DNA of 64,000 nt from an uncultured Eubacteriales bacterium (GCA_900315315.1 OMYT01000024.1:1-64000); one strand, 5' to 3'. Shown: positions 26,945-35,297, counted from the stretch's first letter. The notes: generated by a model not told the origin, from the sequence alone. A program made the numbers and translations.

Positions 26945-28695
26945 CGCCCAACGCTAACGCCATTTCCACGTCTCGCACGGTTGGAGCAGGACAAAGAGTC
27001 ATAAATCTGGTTACTCTCCTTCTTCAGGAAACGCTTTCCACACACCGGGCAGATCGCCCACTGTCCGCTTCTTTCCTGCTTCTCGCCGCCGCCAGATCCG
27101 CCGCCGCCTTCAGCTTCTGCTTGAGCCTGAATGCCATCCGATGACACCGGATTGGTCGTGTCATTCTCCTTCAGCGGGAGCTCTCCGTCATCCAGAACAC
27201 CGTTCATCCGGTCCAGTTCGTCTGCCAGCATCTGCTGATAATCGTCATACACAATCGCGTCACTCTCAGGATCACGACTCAGATGGCTGAACTTAAACGC
27301 CTGAATGGACGGCATACCGCTTGTTCTCAGTGTTGCAAACGCCTGTGTCTTTACCATCAGATCTTCGTAGCTCTGCCGCCAGAATCTCGGCTCAAGGTCA
27401 CTGATCTTCAGTCCTGTCAGCTTGTTTGTGTCATTGCAGATCTTCAGCACCACTTTCAGAAAATCCGTCTCCGCTTTCTTCCACATGTTCTGTGTCTGAA
27501 GCGCCCGGCCTTCCGCATGCCACCAGCCATTTCGCATGATCACCGCGCCGTTATTGCTGCTGTCTCCCGTGCTGCCATCGCTCATCCCAGGCATACCAAC
27601 AATCTGCAGGATCGTCTGCTTCATGTCGTTCACCAGCGTCTGCGTCTGGCTCTGATCCAGCTGCTCCGTCAGGTAATACAGTTTCTTTCCACTGCTGTTC
27701 CCGCCATTCTGCGTTGCCGGCAGCTTAATCGCTCCCAGATCTTTCAGTTCCAGGAAATCCTCCCGGCTGATATCCACGCCGTCAAACACCATCAGTGCCT
27801 GGATGAACTGCTCAATCCCGTCCAGCCTGTTCGACTGGCACAGGTTCAGCGCGTCCAGCAGCGGAATCACCGGCTCAAAGGCACCCATATAGTCCGGATT
27901 GCACGGGTACTCAATCAGACTGACCATCCCGAAGTTATGCCGCTTCTCGTCCGTGATCTTCAGCCCACTATCCGTGCCGACCACATATGGCATCCCTTCA
28001 ATCGTGTACGTTACGTTCTTTGTGTATACGGTATATTCAACGCTGTTGTCCGGCGGGTCCCTATAAACATAAGTAACACCCATAACTACCGGTTTCTTTG
28101 CGTTGTTGTACCGCACGACAAACGTGTTCTCCACGTCCGGGATTGCGATCTCAAACGGAGCCTCGTCAAGATATTCATTTCCTTTAGTCGCGTCATCCTG
28201 ATAAACCAGTCGATACGCAACCCCATTAATGAACATCTTATGTGCAAGCTCAAGGTCCAGCGTCTGCTTCCCTTCGGAAAGCATCATGTCATTAACCTCT
28301 GCAACCTTTTCCGGAACATCCCGCTTATCATTCTCAACGCCTTTATTGCCTTTCCGACTCACATATTGAATCGGCTCTCCGGCAAACTCAGACTCCTTGA
28401 ACGTAACAATCGAGCTCGCAAGATTTACAACAATCCTGTTGTTAATCTCCGCATTGTACATCTTCGTACGTTCCAGAATCGGCTGGATCCCGCGCTCATA
28501 CTTCTGAAGATACAGGATCTCTCTCCGGTTCTTATCATGAACAGACAGCGCCTTCATCAGCACGTCAATCACGTTCTTCCGGGTAATCTCTTTCTCTCCT
28601 GTATAAATCACGCGACGACCATGTAAGTCTTTGGAGATATCCAGCTGGTTATTCTCCGCCGTGGTCACGTCATAAACCTCCAGGCTTTTTCCCAA
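26941..28695 (-). CDS. portal protein with C-terminal zinc ribbon
   Basis: 584 aa. TTG start at 28695 with GGAGGG upstream. SPP1 gp6-like portal: ILYLQKYERGIQPILERTKM, ANNRIVV-type NNRIVVNLASSIVTFKESEF, and LDGIEQFIQALMVFDGVDIS. The C-terminus after residue ~550 (CPVCGKRFLKKESNQIYDSL, CSNRARRG) is a four-Cys ribbon not usual on portals. Follows the terminase after a separate promoter-sRNA-terminator unit. Confidence 0.9.
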   Translation of the reverse strand: MGKSLEVYDVTTAENNQLDISKDLHGRRVIYTGEKEITRKNVIDVLMKALSVHDKNRREILYLQKYERGIQPILERTKMYNAEINNRIVVNLASSIVTFKESEFAGEPIQYVSRKGNKGVENDKRDVPEKVAEVNDMMLSEGKQTLDLELAHKMFINGVAYRLVYQDDATKGNEYLDEAPFEIAIPDVENTFVVRYNNAKKPVVMGVTYVYRDPPDNSVEYTVYTKNVTYTIEGMPYVVGTDSGLKITDEKRHNFGMVSLIEYPCNPDYMGAFEPVIPLLDALNLCQSNRLDGIEQFIQALMVFDGVDISREDFLELKDLGAIKLPATQNGGNSSGKKLYYLTEQLDQSQTQTLVNDMKQTILQIVGMPGMSDGSTGDSSNNGAVIMRNGWWHAEGRALQTQNMWKKAETDFLKVVLKICNDTNKLTGLKISDLEPRFWRQSYEDLMVKTQAFATLRTSGMPSIQAFKFSHLSRDPESDAIVYDDYQQMLADELDRMNGVLDDGELPLKENDTTNPVSSDGIQAQAEAEGGGGSGGGEKQERSGQWAICPVCGKRFLKKESNQIYDSLSCSNRARRGNGVSVGR

Positions 28696-28721
28696 ACCGG
28701 ACCCTCCTCTCTTTTCTCTGT

Positions 28722-28837
28722 AAAAAAAGGCACTGAATAGCGGCTCTCCTCGCTATTCAGCGCCTTCGTACTGTTCTTCTTGGTGATTGTCCTTGTCCCA
28801 TTAATGGGTCGTAAAGAAAAGAAGAACAGTGTTCATC
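28722..28837 (-). ncRNA. candidate phage small RNA with own promoter and terminator
   Basis: A start near 28837 and seven T at 28728-28722 would give about 115 nt. It folds as ACTGTTCTTCTT (28830-28819) with AAGAAGAACAGT (28781-28770), a 12-bp stem enclosing CCCATT/AATGGG. Then GGCGCTGAATAGCG (28764-28751) pairs with CGCTATTCAGTGCC (28742-28729), one mismatch, as the terminator. No reading frame with a ribosome site inside. Could act in trans or attenuate portal. Confidence 0.65.
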
Positions 28838-28843
28838 AAGCAC

Positions 28844-28872
28844 ATTATATAGTTCAATCCGTTAATTGTCAA
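28844..28872 (-). promoter_or_regulatory. perfect sigma-A promoter
   Basis: TTGACA (28872-28867), 17-base spacer, TATAAT (28849-28844) on the minus strand. Confidence 0.85.
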
Positions 28873-28912
28873 CACGTTTCGCGTTTTTATTATCTCTTTT
28901 TGATATTTCCAT

Positions 28913-31639
28913 CTAAAATGGTCTCCGAATGACCTCAACCTTTCCCCCACTCATCGTCCGGATCATCTCAGATAACTGCGCTAGCCCATCCGGCGCGTCA
29001 TCATGCGGCACCTTCCCAGACCGCGTATATGTACACAACTCCTTTATAAACGCCCCATACTCATCGCCTGGCTTGTACAGCGACCTATCTAGAAAGTAAA
29101 AATGTTTCAAAATAAAATCACTCTCTACCTCAATCCGCGTCGTCTTTCTCGCCAGGGACCGCTTCAGCCGGATGCTCGTCTTCCCGCCTTGCTTCTTCAT
29201 CAGATCCTCAACGTCCCGGGCATAATACTCTCCGGCACTGTTGCTTTCAAACTGCGCAAGCCCAACCTTATGCTTCACAAGCTTCATCGCACACTCCGGC
29301 TTTGTGTGCTCAGGCGTCCCATTATTGAACACCACATCCGCAATCATCACCTCATCCCCATAAACATACCCAATCGGCATGCTCACACTGTCACTGCCCT
29401 TTTCAGCTGTATCGCACGCCGCCATGATCGCATCAGGCGCTCTCTCCGGTAACTGAAAAAACCGATTCAGCTGGTCCTCCGGAAACAGCCGCCCCTTCGA
29501 TTCAAAAGGATGCTGCTGAAACTGGCTCTCCCACTGCATCTCCGTCACCAGTTCCCGCTCATGCTGATAATACGCACTCGTAAACATCTTCTTCCCATTC
29601 AACTCAATCTCAAAATTGCTCTTGTCATCCTCTCCCAACGCCGGAATCTCCAGTACCTTCGTCCGCCAACCCATCTCCGGCGCGACTTCCTGCAGCCTCC
29701 CTATCGGATCGTACAAACTGTACCTCGTACCCTGCGCTACAATCGGGCATCCTTCCAGCCGCCGGCCCAGGATGTCGCCGCGCACCTTGTCCCACAGGAA
29801 ATCTAGCCGGTCCCGGTTCACCGCTTCTTCCTCATTCTTAACCGTATCATCCAGGTAAATCAGCCCGTCTGGCGTGGCTTCCGTAGATCCTGTGATCTGT
29901 CCGTCAATCGGCCTGCACGTTACCGTCGCAAACCGCTTCCGCTCCTTCAAGTTAAACGTCTTATCATCCGCGTTCGTACTTACCAGCTTCGCTTCCGGAA
30001 AAATATCATAGTACGCATACTTGTCCTTTTGCTGCAACACCTCCAGCATCCCCGCATAGAAACTCTTTACCAGCATATCACCAGCTCCAGAACATACCGA
30101 CGACCCATTTGGCGCCTGCCCCGCACGAAACAATACAAACCACGTGCCAACCGTTGTATTGTGCGTCGGAATCATGCTGTCACCGATAATATATTGCTTT
30201 GACTCGTCCGCAACGGAAATGCACACCATCTCTTTATATTCGTCTGTTGGCTCAATTGAATCAATAAAATGATGCAGCTTCGTCATTTTTGAATTACAAG
30301 CTTTGGCTTTCCGATGAATATAGAACGGATTGATTGTGTTCAGAAATTTGCAGAATACCCTGAAATTTAAACGGGTTTCTTTTCTTTCTCCGTTAACTTT
30401 ATAACTTCCAATCCGGCTTGTTATTCTGCATCTTCCGCCGAGACTCCTGACCAGGAAACAAACGTCTTTCGCAAGTTGTTCGGATGTAGTGGAATACTCG
30501 CACCCATTGCTGACCGCACTTCCATCCGAATCAAACAAACCACGCATTAATTCTATCCTGTCATCAATCGGCGCGTACAAATATTCTTTCGGAATATGCT
30601 TTTCGTATGCATATTTCTCCCACAGTCCGTATTTCACCAGTGCCTGTCCAGTATATGACTTGACAGGATATCCGTGCTCGTCCGTTCTTTTCTCTTTGCT
30701 GGCAACGGCATAGTCGTACTTCCCAACGTTCTTTACAATGTCTGGCAGTTCATGCGTAACACGGGAAACAATCAGTTCGTCACCCATTGAAATGCGGATG
30801 CTGCCACCTGTAAAGCCACCTTCCGCAATAAGTACGCCCATCGTGTATGGCTTGATTAAAAGTTCTCCGAACGGCTCAAACTGCACTGGCTGAACATAGT
30901 CAACAGAATAGTTCCTATGTCTGTCATGGCCCCTGTACATAGTGCCATTCAACATATCTTCCGTTGAAATTACACGATGCTTCCCGCTTGCACGGTCTTC
31001 TTCTGTTTGCACGGTCCACAAATGATCCTTGCAACACTCAACCGTTGTAAACTCGCGACACTTGCCCGTTTCACCAAACGTGACCTTGTACACCTGTTTC
31101 TTCCCCTGCGGGTATACGCCAGTCACAGTTGTGCTGTTTCCGCTAACAGATATGACTTGATCACCTACAGACAGATCGCCTATCCGAACAAACCCGTTCG
31201 GAGTCAGCACTTTCGTGTCTACAGGCACAGCCTTCCCTGTCCGCTTCGGCTGGCTCACTGTCAGCAAGTCCAGTTTGCCATCCGATACCTCCTGAAACGC
31301 CTCCACAATCGGCCGCAATACCTTCCGCCTCGGAACGTAAAACTTGTCCGCTGGCTTTCTATTCCTCTCCAGGTACAGCATAAACGCATCAAAATCTACC
31401 GGCGCGTCCACCAGCAAACTCTTGTAATACGTGTCATTCAGTTCCTCTGCATCCTTTAGCTTCAGATTCTCAGCCCGCATCCTCGCAGAGATCCTTCTCC
31501 GCAACTCCTTGTTCACTTCTCGCAGTTCCGTCTTCCCACGCTGTATCCCGTCATACACCACAGCAACAGCATCCATATACACCCTGGGATCGTCCGGATG
31601 CATCGCCAGATTCCGCTCTATCAGTTCACGCTCCGTCAT
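28913..31639 (-). CDS. terL: terminase large subunit interrupted by an intein
   Basis: 908 aa with ATG at 31639 (ATGA overlap with the upstream gene; AAGGGTGA 8 bases before). Terminase parts are residues 1-136 and 495-908. Removal of the intein restores SQPKRTGK-TTVGTWF, the Walker A loop. Walker B is GLIYLDDTV; the nuclease domain shows AACDTAEKGSDS, AQFESNSAGE and HDDAPDGLAQL. It translocates DNA into the head and cuts it. The small subunit is 9 kb away at 40885-41448 rather than adjacent. Confidence 0.92.
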   Translation of the reverse strand: MTERELIERNLAMHPDDPRVYMDAVAVVYDGIQRGKTELREVNKELRRRISARMRAENLKLKDAEELNDTYYKSLLVDAPVDFDAFMLYLERNRKPADKFYVPRRKVLRPIVEAFQEVSDGKLDLLTVSQPKRTGKAVPVDTKVLTPNGFVRIGDLSVGDQVISVSGNSTTVTGVYPQGKKQVYKVTFGETGKCREFTTVECCKDHLWTVQTEEDRASGKHRVISTEDMLNGTMYRGHDRHRNYSVDYVQPVQFEPFGELLIKPYTMGVLIAEGGFTGGSIRISMGDELIVSRVTHELPDIVKNVGKYDYAVASKEKRTDEHGYPVKSYTGQALVKYGLWEKYAYEKHIPKEYLYAPIDDRIELMRGLFDSDGSAVSNGCEYSTTSEQLAKDVCFLVRSLGGRCRITSRIGSYKVNGERKETRLNFRVFCKFLNTINPFYIHRKAKACNSKMTKLHHFIDSIEPTDEYKEMVCISVADESKQYIIGDSMIPTHNTTVGTWFVLFRAGQAPNGSSVCSGAGDMLVKSFYAGMLEVLQQKDKYAYYDIFPEAKLVSTNADDKTFNLKERKRFATVTCRPIDGQITGSTEATPDGLIYLDDTVKNEEEAVNRDRLDFLWDKVRGDILGRRLEGCPIVAQGTRYSLYDPIGRLQEVAPEMGWRTKVLEIPALGEDDKSNFEIELNGKKMFTSAYYQHERELVTEMQWESQFQQHPFESKGRLFPEDQLNRFFQLPERAPDAIMAACDTAEKGSDSVSMPIGYVYGDEVMIADVVFNNGTPEHTKPECAMKLVKHKVGLAQFESNSAGEYYARDVEDLMKKQGGKTSIRLKRSLARKTTRIEVESDFILKHFYFLDRSLYKPGDEYGAFIKELCTYTRSGKVPHDDAPDGLAQLSEMIRTMSGGKVEVIRRPF
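30158..31231 (-). mobile_element. Ala1 intein with LAGLIDADG endonuclease in terL
   Basis: 358 codons. Starts AVPVDTKVLTPNGFVRIGDL after Lys and ends SMIPTHN before Thr, so it is an Ala-start intein with a Thr +1 residue. Hint motifs: VGDQVISV, FTTVECCKDHLW, KQYIIGDSMIPTHN. Two endonuclease motifs, YTMGVLIAEGGF and LMRGLFDSDGSA, keep acidic residues, so homing may be active. Inserted within the Walker A codons, the most conserved target in the gene. Confidence 0.92.
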
Positions 31640-31875
31640 GCTCTCATCACCCTTCTCCGCTGATTCCATGCCTCCAGTGCTTCATCTGGATCATGACGCA
31701 GCCCGCCTTCAGCGCCACATCCGCCAGCGTCATAATCACAAATCACGCAATACTGATCTCTGAATCCGTCCTGTCCGCCAATAACCCGCAGGTATGGATT
31801 ATCATTTCCACAAAACGGACACTTCTTTGGGTGAAACTTTTCAACAACCCACTTGTTAAACTCCCTGCTAGTCAT
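31636..31875 (-). CDS. Lar-like zinc protein (restriction alleviation family)
   Basis: 79 aa, ATG at 31875 with GGGGAGG upstream. KKCPFCGNDNPYLRVIGG, CVICDYDAGGCGA and EALEAWNQRR match the Lar family pattern (two CxxC and an EAxxAWN helix). Lar relieves type I restriction in Rac; here this is by family only. Coupled to terL by ATGA. Confidence 0.75.
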   Translation of the reverse strand: MTSREFNKWVVEKFHPKKCPFCGNDNPYLRVIGGQDGFRDQYCVICDYDAGGCGAEGGLRHDPDEALEAWNQRRRVMRA

Positions 31876-31890
31876 ATTTTTCCTCCCCAA

Positions 31891-31924
31891 TAAAAAACGG
31901 GAACAAGCCTTCCGGCTCATCCCC
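31891..31924 (-). terminator. intrinsic terminator before Lar-terL
   Basis: GGGATGAGCC / GGCTTGTTCCC stem (31898-31924) and TTTTTT (31897-31892). It stops the upstream unit directly before the Lar ribosome site, so Lar-terL needs read-through. Confidence 0.8.
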
Positions 31925-31952
31925 GCAATACTGCGTCTCGTTACTTCTCGAC

Positions 31953-32399
31953 TTATTCCGCACTCAACGTGACATCCACTAACGACATCAGCAGCTCTAG
32001 AAACTCTTCTCTCGTCTTCTTCCCTTCCGTCCAGTCCTTAAAACTGTTCCCTAACGTCTCATAGATCAGCAACGAGCCCCTTTCACTTTCTCCAATAGAT
32101 CCCTTATCAACAATAACTGCTCCGCCAGCCGCCATCTTCGCTTTGTATACTTTCGCTGCATACAGTACATCCTGCAACGCCATGTCAGTCTTGCAGATCG
32201 TGTACGTCAAATAAATATAATCATCGTCAAATTTCTCCGGCGAAAAACTGTATACCGTCTTCAAACCTTCCAGACTGCTCTTGCAATACTCATGAATAGT
32301 ACTAAATCCTTCATCCATGCTCTCCCCGTATGCGCAAACCACCGAGCACATCAACACAATCACTAACAGAATCCCTACAAACCTACGCAATCCATTCAT
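31953..32399 (-). CDS. small secreted protein
   Basis: 148 aa. Signal peptide MNGLRRFVGILLVIVLMCSV ending VCAYG/ES; the mature part is helical with KAKMAAGGAVIVDKGSIGES. No known family. A secreted orphan set between a regulator, a PAPS-reductase-like gene and a terminator looks like lysogenic-conversion cargo. Confidence 0.6.
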   Translation of the reverse strand: MNGLRRFVGILLVIVLMCSVVCAYGESMDEGFSTIHEYCKSSLEGLKTVYSFSPEKFDDDYIYLTYTICKTDMALQDVLYAAKVYKAKMAAGGAVIVDKGSIGESERGSLLIYETLGNSFKDWTEGKKTREEFLELLMSLVDVTLSAE

Positions 32400-32410
32400 C
32401 TCCTCTCTAC

Positions 32411-32596
32411 TCAGTTCTTCAGTGTCTTCTCCATCCCCGCCTGAACTTCTCTGATCCGCCGGTCACACGCATCCCTGCATATCCGCAAGATCTCAACCAT
32501 GTCCTCCCGCCGCAATACGTCCTGCATTACCGCATCCGCAACACTCCTGACAAGTAAATCCTTCTCGCCTTGGGTTAATGGTCCTGTTCCATTCAT
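32411..32596 (-). CDS. small helical protein
   Basis: 61 aa, MNGTGPLTQGEKDLLVRSVA to REVQAGMEKTLKN. All helical, no family recognised; 11 bases upstream of the secreted protein and probably co-expressed. Confidence 0.5.
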   Translation of the reverse strand: MNGTGPLTQGEKDLLVRSVADAVMQDVLRREDMVEILRICRDACDRRIREVQAGMEKTLKN

Positions 32597-32612
32597 ATCA
32601 GTTATAACCTCA

Positions 32613-33737
32613 TTACTCGTATTTTATTGTGTCCTTGCCATAAATTGCATTCACATCATCAAACACCTTCTTCATCCCTAATCCTTTTTTAGATGGAACC
32701 CAAATCTTTTTCGGATTCCAGTTCTTCCACTCTCCGTCATACTCTGGCGCAAAAGGATCATAAGATGGATTATCGATCCATTCTCCGCCATACATCAAAT
32801 ACTCATATTGTCTTGGATGAGTCTTCGCAAGATTCTTGAACTTTTCACCGCCATTCCTTAAATGCGCACCAAATCCACAAAATATGCATCCGGTTCTTTC
32901 ACACCCAGTGCATTTCATTTTGCATTTTACTCCAGGCATTGGAGCATGCTCCATTCCATCTTCATCAACACAAACTATTTCGCCATAAACACTCGCTATT
33001 TCAATGTCGTTTTCAACAATATACATCAAAACATCCTGCTCTGTCCAGAAACTCATTGGCTGGCTGCTCTTGTGCTTACCTTCAAACACATTACATCCGC
33101 CTCGTATCCAGGCTTGCTCTCTTAACTTGCTCTCTTCCGCCAATGTCCCAACATACGCCTGTGTCCCTTTCGCCTTCTTATACGCTGCAAATGGATACTT
33201 TTTCATCTCGTAACAGCATTTATTAGATATTTGAAACCCAGTCTCCATACATAAGGCCAACCACTTTGTCTTGTTATATGCACTCCTGCGCTCTTCTTTC
33301 CCAAGTAGTTCAGATCTCTTTCTGTCAATCCACGAAACTTTTGAACCTTTCTTCTCCTTCTGCTTTGTACTTCCGTTTCTTATCCTCCTGGCAACACTTA
33401 TTGCCTCGGATACTTCCTTGCTTATAATCGGATATCCATATGTCCTTATCACTTCTGGAAACATTATTTTCGGAGATATAATTTCTGCTCCATTCTTTTC
33501 AGCAAATTGCCTAATCTCTGGATATTCAAGACCAGTATTGCTAAATACAATCGGAACATCCGGATAATACTCATGTACTAAATGCGCAAGAACAGTGCTA
33601 TCCTTACCTCCACTGAAACTAATAAACACTTCTCCATCCCAGTGATTATACCATTCCCTGATCCGGGCTTGGCTCATGCTTACCTTCGCCTTCAAAGGCA
33701 ATGCTTGATATTGCTTTAATACGTATCTTTCAGGCAT
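32613..33737 (-). CDS. PAPS reductase-like PP-loop protein
   Basis: 374 aa. PP-loop FISFSGGKDSTVLAHLV (~38-54) binds ATP/adenylate. Cysteines in CKMKCTGCERTGCIFCGFGA suggest an Fe-S cluster. The family spans sulfate assimilation, tRNA and DNA thio-modification (DndC); phage copies beside terminases are common and unassigned. No dnd partners are here, so DNA or nucleotide modification is only a guess. Confidence 0.75.
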   Translation of the reverse strand: MPERYVLKQYQALPLKAKVSMSQARIREWYNHWDGEVFISFSGGKDSTVLAHLVHEYYPDVPIVFSNTGLEYPEIRQFAEKNGAEIISPKIMFPEVIRTYGYPIISKEVSEAISVARRIRNGSTKQKEKKGSKVSWIDRKRSELLGKEERRSAYNKTKWLALCMETGFQISNKCCYEMKKYPFAAYKKAKGTQAYVGTLAEESKLREQAWIRGGCNVFEGKHKSSQPMSFWTEQDVLMYIVENDIEIASVYGEIVCVDEDGMEHAPMPGVKCKMKCTGCERTGCIFCGFGAHLRNGGEKFKNLAKTHPRQYEYLMYGGEWIDNPSYDPFAPEYDGEWKNWNPKKIWVPSKKGLGMKKVFDDVNAIYGKDTIKYE

Positions 33738-33850
33738 TTTCCCTCTCCATTTATGTTTTTATTATCACGCTTTGTGTTATTAATGTGTTCACAAAAACGC
33801 CTTTTTTATTTTTTCGCGATTTTTTAAAATTCACATTTTATGTATGCCTT

Positions 33851-34174
33851 TTATTGCTTCGTCGCTATTTTTGCTAGCTCTTCCGCTACAATCGCCCTGA
33901 TCGCATTCGATACGTCAGGATCAACTTTTATATTCTCCGCTTGCACTCCTTCCTTCCCGTCAATGACATACTCCGAGCCCTTCCCGTTTCCTTTCCTAAC
34001 AACTAACTCGTACCCGCATGCATTCAGAATCATTAGCAAACTGTCAACCCTCATGCTCTTGCTCTTCAAAAACATGCCAATAGAACTCTGTCCGACACCG
34101 CACTTATTCGCGACGTCCGTTTGCGTCATCCCAGCATCCTTCATAACCTTCTTGGCAACCTCTTGTACAGTCAT
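33851..34174 (-). CDS. XRE-family regulator
   Basis: 107 aa. ATG at 34174 with GGAG 9 bases upstream. HTH: AKKVMKDAGMTQTDVANKCG, then VGQSSIGMFLKSKSMRVDSL. First gene of the late-side block after a consensus promoter; may control it. The 113-base gap after it (33738-33850) contains TTTGTG/CACAAA inverted repeats but no gene. Confidence 0.75.
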   Translation of the reverse strand: MTVQEVAKKVMKDAGMTQTDVANKCGVGQSSIGMFLKSKSMRVDSLLMILNACGYELVVRKGNGKGSEYVIDGKEGVQAENIKVDPDVSNAIRAIVAEELAKIATKQ

Positions 34175-34208
34175 TTCATCTATCTCCAATCGTTATCATG
34201 TTTTCTAG

Positions 34209-34237
34209 ATAATAACACACGTTTTGTTGATTGTAAA
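34209..34237 (-). promoter_or_regulatory. promoter of the late-side block
   Basis: TTTACA (34237-34232), 17-base spacer, TATTAT (34214-34209), about 35 bases before the ATG at 34174. Confidence 0.65.
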
Positions 34238-34337
34238 GCTTTTTTTATTTTTTCGGGGCGGATGGGGGTAACGCGGCAAAATCGGCCAGGCTGATTTTCC
34301 CCCGGGCCCCCTTCGGCCGCAGCCATGGCCGAAAACT

Positions 34338-34365
34338 ATACCCGGGACAATTTTGTCCCGGGTAT
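34338..34365. terminator. 13-bp perfect hairpin
   Basis: ATACCCGGGACAA (34338-34350) and TTGTCCCGGGTAT (34353-34365), followed on plus by TTTT. Isolates the repeat array from the regulator gene. The stretch 34238-34337 holds only GC-rich inverted repeats. Confidence 0.6.
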
Positions 34366-34392
34366 TTTCCCGGATCTGGAACAAAAAACAAC

Positions 34393-34790
34393 AGGCAGGC
34401 AGCAGGCAGGAGGCGGCAGGAGGCAGGCAGCAGGCAGGCAGGAGGCGGCAGGAGGCAGGCAGGAGGCGGCAGGAGGCAGCAGGAGGCAGCAGGAGGCAGC
34501 AGCAGGCAGCAGCAGACAGCAGCAGGCGGCAGGAGGCAGCTGCAGGCAGCAGCAGGCAGCAGCAGGCAGCAGCAGGCAGCAGCAGGCAGCAGGAGGCAGC
34601 AGGAGGCAGCTGCAGGCAGCAGCAGGCAGCAGTAGGCAGCAGCAGGCGGCAGGAGGCAGCTGCAGGCAGCAGCAGGCAGCAGCAGGCAGCAGCAGGCAGC
34701 AGGAGGCAGCAGGAGGCAGCAGGAGGCAGCTGCAGGCAGCAGCAGGCAGCAGTAGGCAGCAGCAGGCGGCAGGAGGCAGCTGGAGGCAGC
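34393..34790. repeat. decamer array with 120-bp higher-order period
   Basis: Units of the form AGCAGGCAGC, AGGAGGCAGC, TGCAGGCAGC, AGTAGGCAGC and AGCAGGCGGC follow at exact 10-base steps from about 34481 to 34790. Blocks beginning at 34501, 34621 and 34741 repeat the same unit order, a 120-bp (12-unit) super-repeat. The first ~90 bases are less regular. Open frames on both strands give only Gln/Gly/Arg or Leu/Pro/Cys runs without start signals, so it is read as non-coding. Confidence 0.85.
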
Positions 34791-34908
34791 AAAAAAGAAT
34801 ATTTTTTTGATAAAAAATCAAAATTATTTTTCCCGTTTTCATCGAAAAACGGCTGGAAGCGTTGATTTTACTGCGTTTTAACCATTTTAAAAAATATCAA
34901 ATAAACTG

Positions 34909-34937
34909 TTGACATTATCAATAAAACATGATAGACT
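34909..34937 (+). promoter_or_regulatory. promoter of the plus module
   Basis: TTGACA (34909-34914), 17-base spacer, TAGACT (34932-34937). Confidence 0.75.
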
Positions 34938-34944
34938 ATAACCG

Positions 34945-35297
34945 TCGAAAGGAACACAGCAAGCCGAGCCGGTTAACCCGGCGGGCGGGGGGGAAGCCCC
35001 CGCGAGCGTACCTTGAAAATTGAACAGCAAACGCGGGAAAGTGTACAGGGCCCGGCGCGTTTAGAGTCGACGCGCATAAACGGGAGCCGCGACACAGGCC
35101 GGATCATAGGCCCTATGCAGGGCCGGCGGGCATTCTTGCCCTGCTGATGTAACAATCTCGAACGACTGTACAAACGCCGCGAAAATCCTGCTTTTTTCCT
35201 CCGCCTGCCATGCTCTGCATGGCAGGCGTCCCGGGAATATGCGCAGCATGGATCCGGGACGCCTGCCAAGGGCGAACAATGAAAGGTGGATAAGAAA
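34945..35297 (+). promoter_or_regulatory. structured 350-nt leader with alternative hairpins
   Basis: GCCTGCCATGC/GCATGGCAGGC (35203-35227, 11 bp) and GGCAGGCGTCCCGG/CCGGGACGCCTGCC (35221-35267, 14 bp) share GGCAGGC (35221-35227), so they exclude each other. Farther up, GCCGG/CCGGC and GGGGG/CCCCC hairpins precede CCTTGAAAATTGAACAGC (35011-35028), like the rRNA-leader boxA region of Firmicutes. Looks like an attenuation or antitermination leader; no open frame. Confidence 0.65.

Noticed and set aside
27283-28626. 447-aa plus-strand frame opposite the portal
   Set aside because: Antisense shadow of the portal with His/Leu/Arg-rich composition and no ribosome site.
34393-34790. CRISPR array
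   Set aside because: Units are contiguous 10-mers with no unique spacers and no cas genes nearby.
34205-34865. Leu/Pro/Cys- or Gln/Gly/Arg-rich proteins across the array
   Set aside because: Open on several frames and both strands because of the repeat; no ribosome site and no protein-like composition.
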